Shown piece by piece: positions 11,645-22,829 of a DNA stretch of 64,000 nt. The position numbers and the translations under genes were made by a program. The notes under the pieces are model-generated. The model saw nothing but the letters and a program-made list of their open reading frames with translations, ran no database searches and had not been told where the DNA came from. Source of the DNA: Teratosphaeria epicoccoides (taxonomy: Eukaryota > Ascomycota > Dothideomycetes > Mycosphaerellales > Teratosphaeriaceae); NCBI GenBank assembly GCA_021401465.1, contig JADDMT010000055.1:124001-188000 (forward strand), read 5' to 3'. Position 1 is the first letter of the stretch; each line of letters begins with the position of its first letter.

Positions 11645-13150
11645 GGTTTAATCTTAAGGCATTATGCCGTGAGAAGAACGTACCTTACTATTGCGCTCTA
11701 CGTCGACTTAAAGGCATGCAGTCTAAACAAGACTAATTAGGACTAAATAAGAGGTTCACGTAAGAGTAGGAGGTAGCTATTCATTATTACCTTTAAAGTC
11801 TTGACGTAATTAGCATGTCTGCGCGCCTTTACTAGCTCAAATCGTGCGCTAACTTAATCCTCGCTCGAAACTACAACGGCTTAGGACTACTGCTAACAGT
11901 CGGCTAGCATTAGCTACGAAGGTTCTTAGAAGCTAATCTATAATACAAAGTACGTAAGTAGAGGCCTATTAAGCTTGCTCGCCTGTAAACACATGATCTA
12001 GGAGACATCTTTAAGTCGTTTATGCATGTTAGAAACAAGCTAGCAAAGTATAGTATTTAGCCTTTAGATCTTTATAATGTAGACAAGACTAGTTACTAGA
12101 TTAGTGTTATAGGAGCTTAGTAGATAATTACGCTTAAGCCAGATTATAGGAGCTACCTTGTAAGCGCTAAGAACAGAGAGCTAGTCATAATTGTTAAGTG
12201 TGTTAATGTAGCTAGTAATGTGCTACTACTAATGCTTGTGTTCTAAGGTAAGGTCTACCTACTATCTTAGTATTAAGTGCTAGATAATGAGATACGCGTT
12301 AGATTAAGTAATACTAGCTATACAAACGACAAGCTCGCGTTAGAGTAGATCAAGTACTTTAATCTGCATAGTAAGGGCTATTAAACAGGGGCATACTACG
12401 TGATTATCTTTAATAGATATAGCTCTTATTACACAAAGGAGTTCATTAAGTTTGCTGACGCTTACAAGATTATGCTTATAATACTGCTACCGCATACTAG
12501 TTATCTGCTATAGCCCCTTAACATAGTGTTCTTTTAGCCGTTTAAGTACTACTACTAGCAAGCTGTTAACGTAGCTTATAGGACTAGCTACACTGACTTT
12601 AACAAGACTAAGTTCTATGTAGTACTAAGATCAATTCGCTTATTAACCTTCAAGCTTACTAGCATTAAACACGCCTTTACAAAGACTAGTATTTACCCCT
12701 AGAACCTACAGGTTATGCTAGCTAAAATCTACGCTAAGAACAAAGCTGCTACTATAATGTACTATAGACTACAGCCTATAACACTAGAGCTAGAGCTAGA
12801 GGTACTTGTTACTATGTAGCTAACGCTAATGACTATTAGGAGCTTAACTTATACTACGAAGAAGATTTAGTAGACTATAAGCTATAGTAAGTAGATTACT
12901 TAGCGTTTAATTTACTAGTTTGTAAAGAGAGTAGTCTCTTAAGCATAAGTAAGTGCACAAGTAACTGCTAACCTCTTTAAGACTAAGGCTGCTTAGGACG
13001 CTTAAGCTACATGTCATAAAGGATAAAAGGACACCTTTAGAAAGGTAGTATACTAGTAGCATCTTAAGCTCATGTAATAGTTAAACGTAACAAGTAACAA
13101 GAGGCGTTTAAGGCATAAGTAGTAGCTACACAAGTAATAAGAGCTATAGA
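11645..13150 (+). pseudogene. pogo/Fot1-type DDE transposase relic
   Basis: One frame read through TAG/TAA codons matches the Tc1-mariner (pogo/Fot1) transposase plan. A helix-turn-helix N-terminal part is visible (LKALCREKNVPYYCALRRL, about 11,655-11,715). The catalytic region includes LYNVDKTSY (normally NVDETGF, about 12,070-12,095), FNRYSSYYT (normally LDGHxSHxT, about 12,408-12,435) and LLPHTSYLL-x-PLN (normally LPPHTSHLLQPLD, about 12,480-12,522). The acidic residues appear as K or N through G-to-A change. Family members run about 500-600 residues, and the visible part fits that. The 5' end was displaced by B2. No terminal inverted repeats were located. Confidence 0.8.
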
Positions 13151-13859
13151 GTGCGTGGCGCGTAATGAGATGCTAGTAAGAAGGGGTACTTTATAGCCTT
13201 AATTTACAAAGGAGCTTAAGGACAAATGCAAGGTAATAACAAAGATGCTTAAAGCTAGAGTTAATTAATACTACAAAGAGCATCTAGATCTGTTTGATCT
13301 ATGTGTCTATGACAATCTAGTAGCCATCTAGCTATAGCATGGTATTAGAATAGGCGTTGTTATAGACTAGCTTGATTATAGCAATCGACTAGTAGTAACT
13401 ACAAAAGGCAAAGGCAAAGGTATTACTACTCTAACTTAGTAGTCTAATAGAAGAGCTTATCTACTGTCAGATAAGCTAACTAGTAAATAGATCAAAGAAG
13501 ATAGCAGCTAGTTGTTTGTATAATATAAGTAGATACCTTATCAAAAGTTACGTTAGACTAATAATTACGTTAAACTGTCTAGTACTTGTTAGACTACTAA
13601 CGAAGCTACGATGTACAGATACTATCCTTGTATAATCTAATTATACACGAGCATGGCTACATAGGCATGTACTATCTACTACGTCTTGCTTTAGTCGCAA
13701 TATAGTACTATGCTGTCAAAGATAAAAACTCTAGTGCTATTACTCTCTCCTCGTTTTAATACGTATACCGTATAGCCTAGATTATACTTATAACTACTAT
13801 GACTTAAACACATGCGATTTAAAGCCGGAAGTAGCAGATTACCTATCTACTAGGATTCT
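13151..13859. other. Unassigned RIP-mutated stretch
   Basis: TpA-rich sequence between the transposase and recombinase relics. No frame gives recognisable motifs. It may hold the 3' end of the first element or 5' sequence of the second. Confidence 0.4.
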
Positions 13860-16051
13860 AGTAGTCGCGAGTCAAGAGCTATGATTATGTAGCAAACACA
13901 AAGAAGATCTATTAATGCAAAAAAGACATAGAAAGGCTTAGGAGGAGATAGTACATATGTGTCTAGTATACAAGATCTCTGCTTGCCTAGGGTAAACACA
14001 TTGCCATAGATTCTGTGAGAATGAGCTAGGTCGAGATCCGCATTAAGAGCTGCTTGTACTTAGTGTTAGCATAATACATCCTTCCTTCGAATAGCTGCTT
14101 AAGCAAGGCACTATTAAGTGTGCCTTGTCTCTGCAAACGTACTAGAACACATTTTAGATGCTCTATTGTTAAGAGACTAGCGATGTACACTTGCCGCTAG
14201 ACCTCAAGTTTTAAATGACAGTAGTAGGAGACTAGCTCCTCTACCTTGAAGCAAAGGGACTAATGTACTCTATAGGTTCGGCAAAGACTAACATAGTAGT
14301 TTGACTTAGAGACGCAGAAAGCTGACAAGCGTATTACTTAAGTCAAGGAAGCCTTTAAGATGCTTAAAACACTATAGTTATTACCTGACATCAAATTCTG
14401 ACACAAGTAGCAACGTATTTAATTTGCACTTATTCTCCTTCTTGCTAGGCTCTTAGGAAACTAGCTACAGGCTATTATGAATGTCCGCTATAGTAATATT
14501 GCCGTTAAGCTAATCTAAGAACCGAACGCCCCCTACGCTGCTTTACCTGCGTCATTATGAAGTTTACCTTTGTGTATACTAAGACCTATATAGGACTTAA
14601 GGATTCATACGTTAGAGTTAACACATATACTTTCTTAGATACTTACTAACAAGCTTAGGAATGAGTTCTCTGTCCCTGACATTTACAACGAGCCTTGCCT
14701 TCTGCTATGTCCCTAGACGGCATTATTAGCCTTGCTCCTTACTAATAACGCATTCGATAAGAGCTTACATCTTCTAACTACAGAGTCGTTTTTCGACCTT
14801 TAGATAAATCCCTATACTAATAGCCTTCTGCTCCCTTTAAAGTGGTCGCTCCTCGTAACGCCGCTTTTCCTACGAATACTACTAGGTCCTTTCGGCCCTC
14901 GGATATCCCTAGGCACCGCCGAAACACAGTAGTAGATACGAGAGACAATGCGGCGTGTAGCTGTTATTACGGGGTTTAGACAAGACATTCTTCCCTACGA
15001 TTTTAGGCGAGGCGCTAGCGAGGTACTCGATAGTAGTAGTAAGTACTTTTTTAGACTATTGTGAGCTCTTTAATGTTCTAGGAGCAGATTCATAAGTAAT
15101 TCTTAGCGTAATCAAATTTTGTAACATTATAGCTCTACTATCTATTAACAAAACTATCTTCCTAGACATATTAGGCAAGACACTCACGTAATCTATTAGG
15201 GCCTACAGCCTTAGGTTTAGCTCATGCAAGCTGCTACGGGACTAACCCGTATAATTAACACTTAGCGTCCTATAGCTCTAACAGATTTATAGCTAGCAGA
15301 AGTTAATTATGATCTAGAAGTAATCTGCCTTACAGAGCAACGTAATACTTTAGCAAGGTACGTTAAAGACAAATTTAGGTCTGTAATAAAGGCAGTTAGT
15401 ACTAGTCTCTATACAAAGCATTCTAAGGTAGCGAGTAAGTATCGAAGCTATAAGTAGGCACTCTAAAGTTAGATATTAAAGACTACTTAACGCGAGTCTA
15501 CAAGGCATTAAGCGATTAGCGACATCTAGAAGCAGCTTTAGCTAAACACAGGGAACGAATCGCGCGTCTTAGAAGACGACTTGCTCATAACAGTGCCGCT
15601 TAGTAATATACGTCTAAGAGCATTCTCTGCCCTGTTTAAGTTCGCTGTATCTGCAGATTAGACATCCCTTATAGAGGAGCGCAGAAGACGCTATGAAGCT
15701 ATTAATGCTCTTATCGCACTTTGTCCCCTATAGGAACCTAGAATAGCTAAGGCTTGTTACCTAAAGACACCTAAACTAAGTAGGGCACCTGTAGATAAGA
15801 GGGAGATCTCGATATAATGCAAGCCTATATAATATATCTTCTGTCTTAGACAATCCGGCTTAGATACTAAACAGCGTTACAAAGAATTTAGCAGTCGAGG
15901 TAGTTTAAAAAGGCACATCCTTAGTATGTATCTCAGGCATTTTACGGAACAGGATTCTATTCCTTACCTACATCTATCATGTACCGCGACGCTTTCTAGC
16001 AGACAGCATTTACGTAATCACGTAGAGATAGTGCATAGCACGCTAACCTGA
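13860..16051 (+). pseudogene. DUF3435 tyrosine recombinase relic (Starship captain family)
   Basis: Reading through RIP stops gives the DUF3435 plan. There is an N-terminal region from about 13,860. A leucine-rich helix with an RYSNIAVKLI-like strand lies near 14,430-14,520. The recombinase box GFRQDILPYDFRRGASEVLD has its YDFRRG part at 14,995-15,012. A second catalytic stretch, NQIL-x-HYSSTIY then NYLPRHI, lies at about 15,110-15,170. A charged helical region about 15,300-15,560 follows. The C-terminus carries two Cys/His finger-like stretches (about 15,840-15,930 and 15,960-16,045), ending at TGA 16,049-16,051. Captains insert and excise Starship giant elements and sit at one end of them. 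No Starship cargo can be recognised here, so this is an isolated remnant or the eroded edge of one. Confidence 0.78.
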
Positions 16052-17058
16052 TTAAGGCTTGCTAGACATAATACATATATCTTGTCCTGCTTTATACTCT
16101 AGTATGTTTGACAAAGTCGAGCGTACCTTCTTTTCTTAAGCTGTTTTTATTGTTAGTAATCCTTACATCAAAGAAGTCTAGACTACAGGCTTTAACAAAA
16201 AGACTATAGATCTCATGAAACATGCGCACCTGACAGTAGTCAGACTAAAACTCTCTAGTGTAAATGATCCGATAGAGTTAAAGTTAGCTATATAACGAAA
16301 TCGAAGCGCGTAGTACGTATAAGACCTAAGGGAGTTCTGTAATTACGAACTAGATAGCATAGAAGGCAGAATAAGACAGTTTAGCTACTATCTACTTAAG
16401 CTACATCTGTTTAAATTCATTAAAGTTAATGCTATTATTGTCTATAAGAATAAATACTAATATGTGATCGCTATATCATGACAGATCTGCAGAAATCCTG
16501 TAGTAACTCTTGCTACTATCAGAGTATTGTCTCCCTACTAATTCGCACCTAGATAGCTAAGATTCCCCTGTAGACACCTTAGCGGCTGTCGTTTTTCTTA
16601 GAAGAGGATAGCTCTAGTCCTATATTACATGAGAAAGAGTAATATGTGCTATATGTCTTACTTATAATTTAATCTTGTAAAGGAGGCTAGCCTTAATGTT
16701 CATATAAGGTATACACATAGAATCGACTAAGACAAAATCTAACGCTATAAAGTAAATCGTAGCCTCTAGTAGGCGCTAGATCACGTGATGTGATAGATCA
16801 TACTCTGACCCTACTATAGTCTTCTTTATCTTTACACTATATTTGCTAAATCACAAAAACACAGAGTAGCATTCGTCTTTAGCTGTACTAGGTTAAAAAT
16901 TCTTCTAGTTAAGTAGGTTAGACATAATCTTGCTACTATATAGGCATTTATATAAGCTAAGTTGTTGTATATAGCGCTACTACTAAGAAGCATATAGAGT
17001 GCGCTATACTACAGCCTTCGCATGTTCTATTACATGTTTTTGCTTGTTACTAACCTTA
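16052..17058. other. Unassigned RIP-mutated stretch
   Basis: About 1 kb of TpA-rich sequence after the recombinase. A plus-strand frame around 16,255-16,480 reads plausibly as protein (DLREFCNYELDSIEGRIR, then YYLLKLHLFKFIKV) but I do not recognise it. It ends at the GGCTT target duplication of the big A insertion. Confidence 0.35.
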
Positions 17059-17063
17059 GGCTT

Positions 17064-17509
17064 TGTTATAGATGTTATAAGTTACAAGCACTATAGGCTA
17101 AGTAAGAGTACTAGGGCCTAAGTCACAGCATAGTTATAGGAGAAAGGATCTATTACGTGAGGACAGATCCCTAGATCTGTAGGGTTAGTCTACAGATCTA
17201 CAGGCCTATAGGGGAGAAAGGATCTGTTATAGAAGGATAGACCCTAGGATCTATAGGGTTAGTCTATAGATCTACAGACATGGATCTGTTAGGTCTGTCG
17301 ACAGATCTAACAGAGCTACCCTGTCTCTCTAGTATATAGGGATAGCTTCAGGACAGGCAGTTAGGAGCTTCATGCTTAATCTTAATTTAATCCTCTCTTG
17401 CTTAGAGGAGAGTTAGTTACAAGGTTAATTACTATTGTCGATATTCTTTACAGCTCTGCGAGTCTAACACCTAATTACCTTCCTGCTATTAGTAACTACC
17501 CTTATAACA
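17064..17509 (+). repeat. 5' LTR of the outermost A element (446 bp)
   Basis: Begins TGTTATAGATGTTATAAG and ends ACCCTTATAACA. The preceding GGCTT equals the bases after 57,031. The first part differs from the 477-482 bp LTR subtypes by indels, while the hairpin-rich middle is shared. Confidence 0.9.
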
Positions 17510-17639
17510 TTTTAAGCACTACTTCTAAGGAAGTATTAGGGGACTCGTCGAGCGCTTAACATACGCCTATGTTAAGTAGTTCTTTAGCTGTTAGTTTAAC
17601 TTCTAGCGACATTAGTCAACTAATACTATAAGAACAAGT

Positions 17640-19430
17640 TGCCGCTATACCTTAAATTACTTAGTAGCTTAAATCCATTCACCTTAGCGAGATGGCTCTA
17701 GCATCTGTCGTAGGTTTAACTACCGGGAATAGACATAGCAACAACGGCTTTAAGATAGGAAGCCCTACAGAGTTTATAGGACAACGATCTTAAGTCAAGA
17801 TGTTTATCCTGTAATACTAGTTAGCATTTAACATAGATACAGAATGGTTTACAATACATTATAAGCGAATAATATACATTGTCTTTTACCTAAAGAGACT
17901 AGCGATCGAGTTCATCTAGCCTCATCTAACAGACTATCTAGATTATGTTAGTAACTTCGAAGCTAGGAAGACGACGACTAGGGAGATTCTTAACTTAGAC
18001 AAGTCTTTGTTTAAGGCGTTACGTGAAGCTTTTAGGCTTAGTAATGAGCAAAAAGAGGCCGAGAGAGCTCTCCTAGGAATTTAGCAGAAGGGTTCTGCTA
18101 TTAAGTACCGCGCGGACTTTTAAACCCTCTCTGCTTAAGTCGACTAGAATGATAATGCTTTAGCCGCTTAGTTCTACTAGGGACTAAAGGAGACAGTTAA
18201 AGACGAAATTGCCTAAGGAGATTAGCTAACGACATTCAAGGAAATAAGCGATCTCGCGATTAGAATTAATAATCGCATCTAGGAATAACAGCAAGAACGA
18301 CAACATAGGAATCGCAAGCTAGCACAGGCTAACTATAAGGTCTAACGATTAGCACTAAAGTAGCGAAGCGATTATTATAGTCTCTAACCTATAGAGTTAG
18401 ATGCGACTAAGGGGCGCCTAAAGAGCAGACCCTAAGGAAAGCTACAGAAGGGCTCTCCTACCTAGAATAGTCCGAAGAAGCCATTCGACAAGAGTAACCT
18501 CGAGTGCTACAACTGTAGAAAGAAAGGACACTTTGCCTGCAAATGTTTTGCTAAGAAGCAACGACAGGAACTGCCTAGGATAGAACAGGCTCGCGCGACA
18601 ATAACGGCATCTAAGTAAAAGGCTACTACGACTCAAGAACTAGACCATGCTACACTTACTTAGACCGTGTACTATGACGACGATTGTCGAATTCACATGA
18701 GTGATAAAGATGGTTCTAGATAGTACCCTAGCCGTAACAAGGTATAGTCTATCTGTACGCTAAGGGGTACGCCTTCTAGTGTAATAGTCCTGAGGCAATA
18801 GGAGCTAGAAGAAGAAGAAGGTTTAGACGACAACTATGAGCTTGTCAAAGCCGTCATTCCTGATTCTGAGGAAGACGAGAGCATAGAGAGATAGGTCATG
18901 CCGCCGCATGACATCAGACACAACATTATCTAAATCATATAGAACTAGTAGGCTCAGGCTTGCCTATAGATTAATAGAGTACAATACGTCGACTAGCTTT
19001 AGTATAATGAACTAGCCGACTGTATGCGACGATACCTAAGGAGACTACTAGTCGTAGCTTAACCTCATGCGCATCAGAAGATTGTCCAAGAAATTGTATC
19101 CTTCAGGGTAGAGTTTACGCCCTAAGGAGGCTACCTAACCTACGACAGTATCTAGGTTCTACGAGTACTACGACTCTAAGTCTACTACTTCAAAATAGAG
19201 TACGCAAGAAACGCGCAGGAACAACGAGGCTAAGAGCGAGTACGACCTCTTAGGCCAGATAGCAGTAACGCTCGAAGAAGAGTAAGCTAAGACCGCATAA
19301 TCCCTGAACTAGTCCGTGAAGACAGTTATTTAGGAAACGACAAGGTCCGCCAGAATTAGACCTACAGACAGACTAGATAGGGCTACAACGATGTGCTGCG
19401 GTTAGCGCTAGATACGCGAACAACCTTAGA
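17640..19430 (+). pseudogene. Family-A gag
   Basis: A retrotransposon gag-like helical region spans about 17,760-18,350 (EFIGQRS, AFNIDTEWFTIHY, YLKRLAIEFI). A CCHC zinc knuckle follows at about 18,505-18,550, C-YN-C-RKKG-H-FACK-C, intact in this copy, then an acidic tail (ELEEEEGLDD). The knuckle binds RNA in gag proteins generally. RIP stops (TAG/TAA) are scattered through the frame. Confidence 0.8.
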
Positions 19431-20788
19431 GTATAGGTACACATTAACGAGACACTAGCCTAGGCCTTAATAGATTCAGGATACACTAGAATCTTCATGA
19501 CGCCTAAGTTCGCTAGGACAGCTAAGATAAAGCTATAGGCGAAGACAAATGCTTTCTCGCTACAAGCGATTAATAGAAAGCCGGTTATGTACAACTAAGG
19601 AATAGTTGACGAAGAGACTAAGATGATGCCTCTGTAGATAGGACGCTACTAAGAGATGCTCTAGTTCGACATCACAGAGTTACTAGGCTCAGATGTAGTA
19701 CTAGGGCTACTATGGCTAAGAAACGCTAACCCCTATATCGACTAGAAGAATGAGAGGATCTAGTTCCTAGAACTCTTAAGATCGATACCTCTACCTGTAG
19801 TACATGACGTACTAGGCAAGATCGAAATATGTGCTATGACTTTAAGCGAGATAGTAGCCGCTATTAAGGATCTAGAACAGGAAGTGCATGTCCTATAGGT
19901 TAAAGCAACGTAATCGGAAGTCAAGGTCGAATTTATAGTTCCTAATAAGTATAAAGAGTTCGCTACTCTTTTCAAGGAAGAACCTGACTAAGAAGCTCTG
20001 CTAGAACACTAGGAGTAGGACTACGGGATACCCTTACTCCCTAGCAAGACACTAACGAAGTAATTAGTTCGCCTGTTATTAGCGGCGAAACTAGAGATTC
20101 TCCGCAAATACCTAGAAGACAACCTCTAGAAAGGCTTCATCCATAAGTTGTAGTCCCTAGCCGGATATCTAATCCTGTTTGTGCCTAAGGGGGAAGATAA
20201 CTAGCGACTCTACGTAGATTATCGTAGACTAAACGACATCATAATAAAGAATAGTTATCTACTTCCTTTGCTCTTAGAATTACAGGACCGCCTACAAGGA
20301 GCAATGTAGTTCTCAAAGTTCGACATACCTAGAGCGTATAACCAAATTCGAATTAAGGAAGGCGAAGAATAGAAGACTACATTCTAAACTAGGTTCAGAC
20401 ACTACGAGTACATAGTAATGCCATTTAGGTTAACAAACGCCCTAGCTACATAGCAGGCATTTATTAACAACATACTACAAGAGTACCTTGACGTCTTTGT
20501 AGTTATATACCTAGACGACATCCTTGTCTATTCCTAGACGATCGAAGAGCATAGGACTTACATGCGCAAGGTACTTCAGAAACTCTAGGATTACTAGCTA
20601 AAGGTTAAGCCGCAGAAGAGCGAGTTTCATAAGCAGGAAGTACAATTCCTTAGCTACGTAGTAGCATAGAATAGAATCAAGATAGACACTAAGAAAGTCT
20701 AGGTTGTAAAAGAGTAGCCTACGCTAACTAATGTTAAGGAAGTATAGTCCTTCCTTAGATTCGCTAACTTCTACAGGAGATTTGTAGC
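19431..20788 (+). pseudogene. Family-A pol 5' part: protease and reverse transcriptase
   Basis: A protease-like region (about 19,440-19,800) is followed by a linker and reverse transcriptase, with FVPKGEDN near 20,180 and catalytic YLDDILVY at about 20,508-20,531. The frame breaks at 20,788 where family C inserted. It continues at 34,930, then after family B at 43,277. Confidence 0.85.
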
Positions 20789-20955
20789 TGTGAAGGGCGA
20801 GGCCCTAAGTCTTAGCACAGGCTAGGGCCTATGCAACGCGACCCCTGACGAGGCTGGCTATAAAAGACTAGACAACTAGCAGATAGTCCCTCTCTCCTTA
20901 TCGTACTTGTTAAATACTACATGAACCCCTATGTATATGTTGTTTACCTATGACA
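20789..20955 (+). repeat. Family-C 5' LTR, outer copy (167 bp)
   Basis: Starts TGTGAAGGGCGAGGCCC and ends TTACCTATGACA. Carries TATAAAAG at 20,859-20,866. The leader TTAAGTACGAT follows, the same as after the inner copy's 5' LTR read on the minus strand. Confidence 0.92.
20859..20866 (+). promoter_or_regulatory. TATA box in the family-C LTR
   Basis: TATAAAAG inside the LTR, also found in the other three C LTRs (34,828-34,835 plus; 21,205-21,212 and 27,873-27,880 minus). It is the likely promoter of the element's genomic RNA. Confidence 0.6.
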
Positions 20956-21115
20956 TTAAGTACGATCGATTTTACTATAGAAAGGCCATCTCCTAGCTAA
21001 TTAACCCTAGTGTCCGAAGGATCTACGAACGAGGAAGCGTTAGCAGAAATGCGCTATGTCGTCAAGGGAATGCATACCTAGTAACAGCAAATTATGGCCG
21101 AGCTAACAGCCACGC
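20956..21115 (+). pseudogene. Outer family-C leader and gag N-terminus
   Basis: Holds the short leader and the first part of gag (NEEALAEMRYVV, then MAELTA with two RIP stops between). Cut at 21,115 by the inner C insertion. Gag resumes at 27,956 after the duplicated CACGC/CATGC. Confidence 0.75.
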
Positions 21116-21282
21116 TGTCACAGGTAAACGACGTATACACAGGGGTTCATGTAGTATTTAACAAGTACGATGGGGAGAGAGGGACTATTTGCTAGCTGTC
21201 CGGTCTTTTATAGCTAGCCTCGTCAGGGGTCGCGTCGCATAGGCCCTAGCCTGTGCCAAGACTTAGGGCCTCGCCCTTCACA
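21116..21282 (-). repeat. Family-C 3' LTR of the inner copy (167 bp)
   Basis: Reverse complement of the C LTR, TGTCACAGG...CCTTCACA on the plus strand. It should be followed by the C-rich polypurine complement, but an odd 64-bp piece with an N gap intervenes. Confidence 0.88.
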
Positions 21283-21346
21283 TCTAGCCTGAAGTTCTAG
21301 GGCCCTAAGCTGAAGTCGTNNNNNNNNNNGCCCCTCCCTTTTCACT
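21283..21346. other. Assembly gap (10 N) with misplaced RNase H fragment
   Basis: Positions 21,320-21,329 are N. The 37 bases before the gap match family-C RNase H on the plus strand (compare 31,267-31,303), which does not belong beside this LTR. The bases just after (GCCCCTCCCTTTTCACTAA) are also not expected. This is most simply a mis-joined or locally collapsed assembly next to the C homopolymer. Confidence 0.7.
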
Positions 21347-21682
21347 AACCCCCCCCCCCCCCTTCTTGTTCATAGCAAGGAATCCGTTAGTTTCCTTCTA
21401 GCACATAAAGTCCGGATTGCGGCTAGGCTGACATAGCTTCCTAACTTCACTTCCCTTGTCTAAGTCTACTCTACTTGTCTAAGTCTACTTTACTTCACTT
21501 CTTACGCTCCCTGTTCTCCTGTGCCTATAGCCTGGCCTCTAGCCGGTCTTGCCGGGTTCCTAGACTCTACTTCGCTTATTTAAGTCTACTTCACTTTCCT
21601 ACCTCTCTTTACTTCACTTCTATTCATTGCTATCTAAGCCATTGTAGGGGCGCTCCTAGGCCCGTGCTAGTACGTCCCTTAC

Positions 21683-22690
21683 TATATAAAAAGCGCCCTT
21701 CGCTATCGCTCTTGCTTCCTTTCTCTTACATGCTTACCTTAAACCATAAGCCCCCCCTCTCTTTCTCCTACCTTCTGGCTTTTCCTCTAGGATTCTAGGC
21801 GATACTAACTAGAACTAGATAGCCCCTACTATCTACTACGTCGACTACGCCCTCTAGGGCGTAGATTGCGTCCTATAATCGGTATGTTCTAGAGTCCTTG
21901 TTATTATGCCTAGCTTTAGCTAATGAATCTGTCTAGTCTACCTAAGCCCGCGCCTGCTAGCGCTACGCTAGCAAGCGCCTAAACTGCAAAGCCCTATACG
22001 CGTTACTTAGTGTCTACGCAAAATACTCCGCTAACCTAGCTAGCCCCGCTACTGCCTACGTCTCCTACGCCTCCTAGACCTGTTCCTAGGACGCTAACAG
22101 GTATGACCCGTACCCTAGGGGGGTTTTACATGGCTAACATCGCGATAGCGCCGCTGCGCATAACGACCTAGCGAAGGTCCTTAAGGCCTAGAGGGCCTTA
22201 GGGCCTTTGTAGTTAGCGGGTCTACTGTCTAGGTATTTTCTATTAGTGTCCTCTATGATTACGCCGCTAACCTCGAGTAGCGTCGTAGCCTAGGAGGTCG
22301 TAGGGACCGTAGGTGCCGCTGTCGCCTAGCAGGGCCTCCTGTGAGTTCATCCTGTACTCTATGTGTTTCTGCGCGCTAATAGTTCGGAAGGTCTAGGGGC
22401 GTTCTACTAGTGCTTACCTTAGGTAGGCAGCAGGAGAACGTTGCTAGTAAGGGCAAGAGCCCTCGTTAGCGTCAGTCTAGCGCTACTACGCGGGGCCCTG
22501 ACCGAGAGGCTAGGGACTCTGACAGCAGCCTAGTCGGCGGGTCTAGGGGGTCTAGCGAGGGCCCCTCAGATAGCGGGGAGGCTAGCCCCGCTAGCGGGGC
22601 CCCTAGTAACAATCCCGCATGATTGTCGCTAGGGTCCTCTATCCTTAGCGCGGGGGCCTGCGGCTAGGGGGGGTTTTTTCTTTTGTTGTA
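21683..22690 (+). pseudogene. Antisense Cys-rich gene of family C (inner copy)
   Basis: This region is antisense to C pol, between the chromodomain and the 3' LTR. It carries TATATAAAAA (21,683-21,692), an ATG at 21,730, and a convincing fungal intron at 21,882-21,936 (GTATGT...GCTAATG...CTAG, 55 nt) that joins frame to frame. The downstream exon reads with RIP-type stops only, apart from one TGA: RAC-x-R-Y-ASKRLNCKAL, AYVSYAS, NRYDPYPRGV, then NDLAKVLKA. The C...Y...C spacing equals C-x2-C-x6-C if the Tyr codon TAC was TGC. The exact 5' exon is unresolved because a variable C tract shifts frame near 21,750. Function unknown. Confidence 0.42.
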
Positions 22691-22829
22691 TATATAGTTA
22701 CCTAATGTCAATTTTCCCCCTCTAACTTTTTTCCTTCTTAAACGCCTGTACTCCTTGTTACGAATGCTAGACTCCCTTTGCTAAGTCCTATATCTCGTTT
22801 CCTTTTTCTTCTTGCCCTACCTCTCTCTA

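Noticed and set aside
21475..21798. 107-codon plus-strand ORF near the inner C LTR
   Set aside because: Low-complexity Ser/Leu/Tyr-rich sequence ending across the C tract. It does not continue in the frame of the conserved downstream exon, so it is mostly leader of the antisense transcript.
21923..22200. Alternative antisense frame starting at ATG 21,923 (MNLSSLPKPAPAS)
   Set aside because: It has few stops at first, but its ATG lies inside the conserved intron and the frame closes after about 90 codons. The frame continuing NCKALYALLSVYAK is better supported by both copies.
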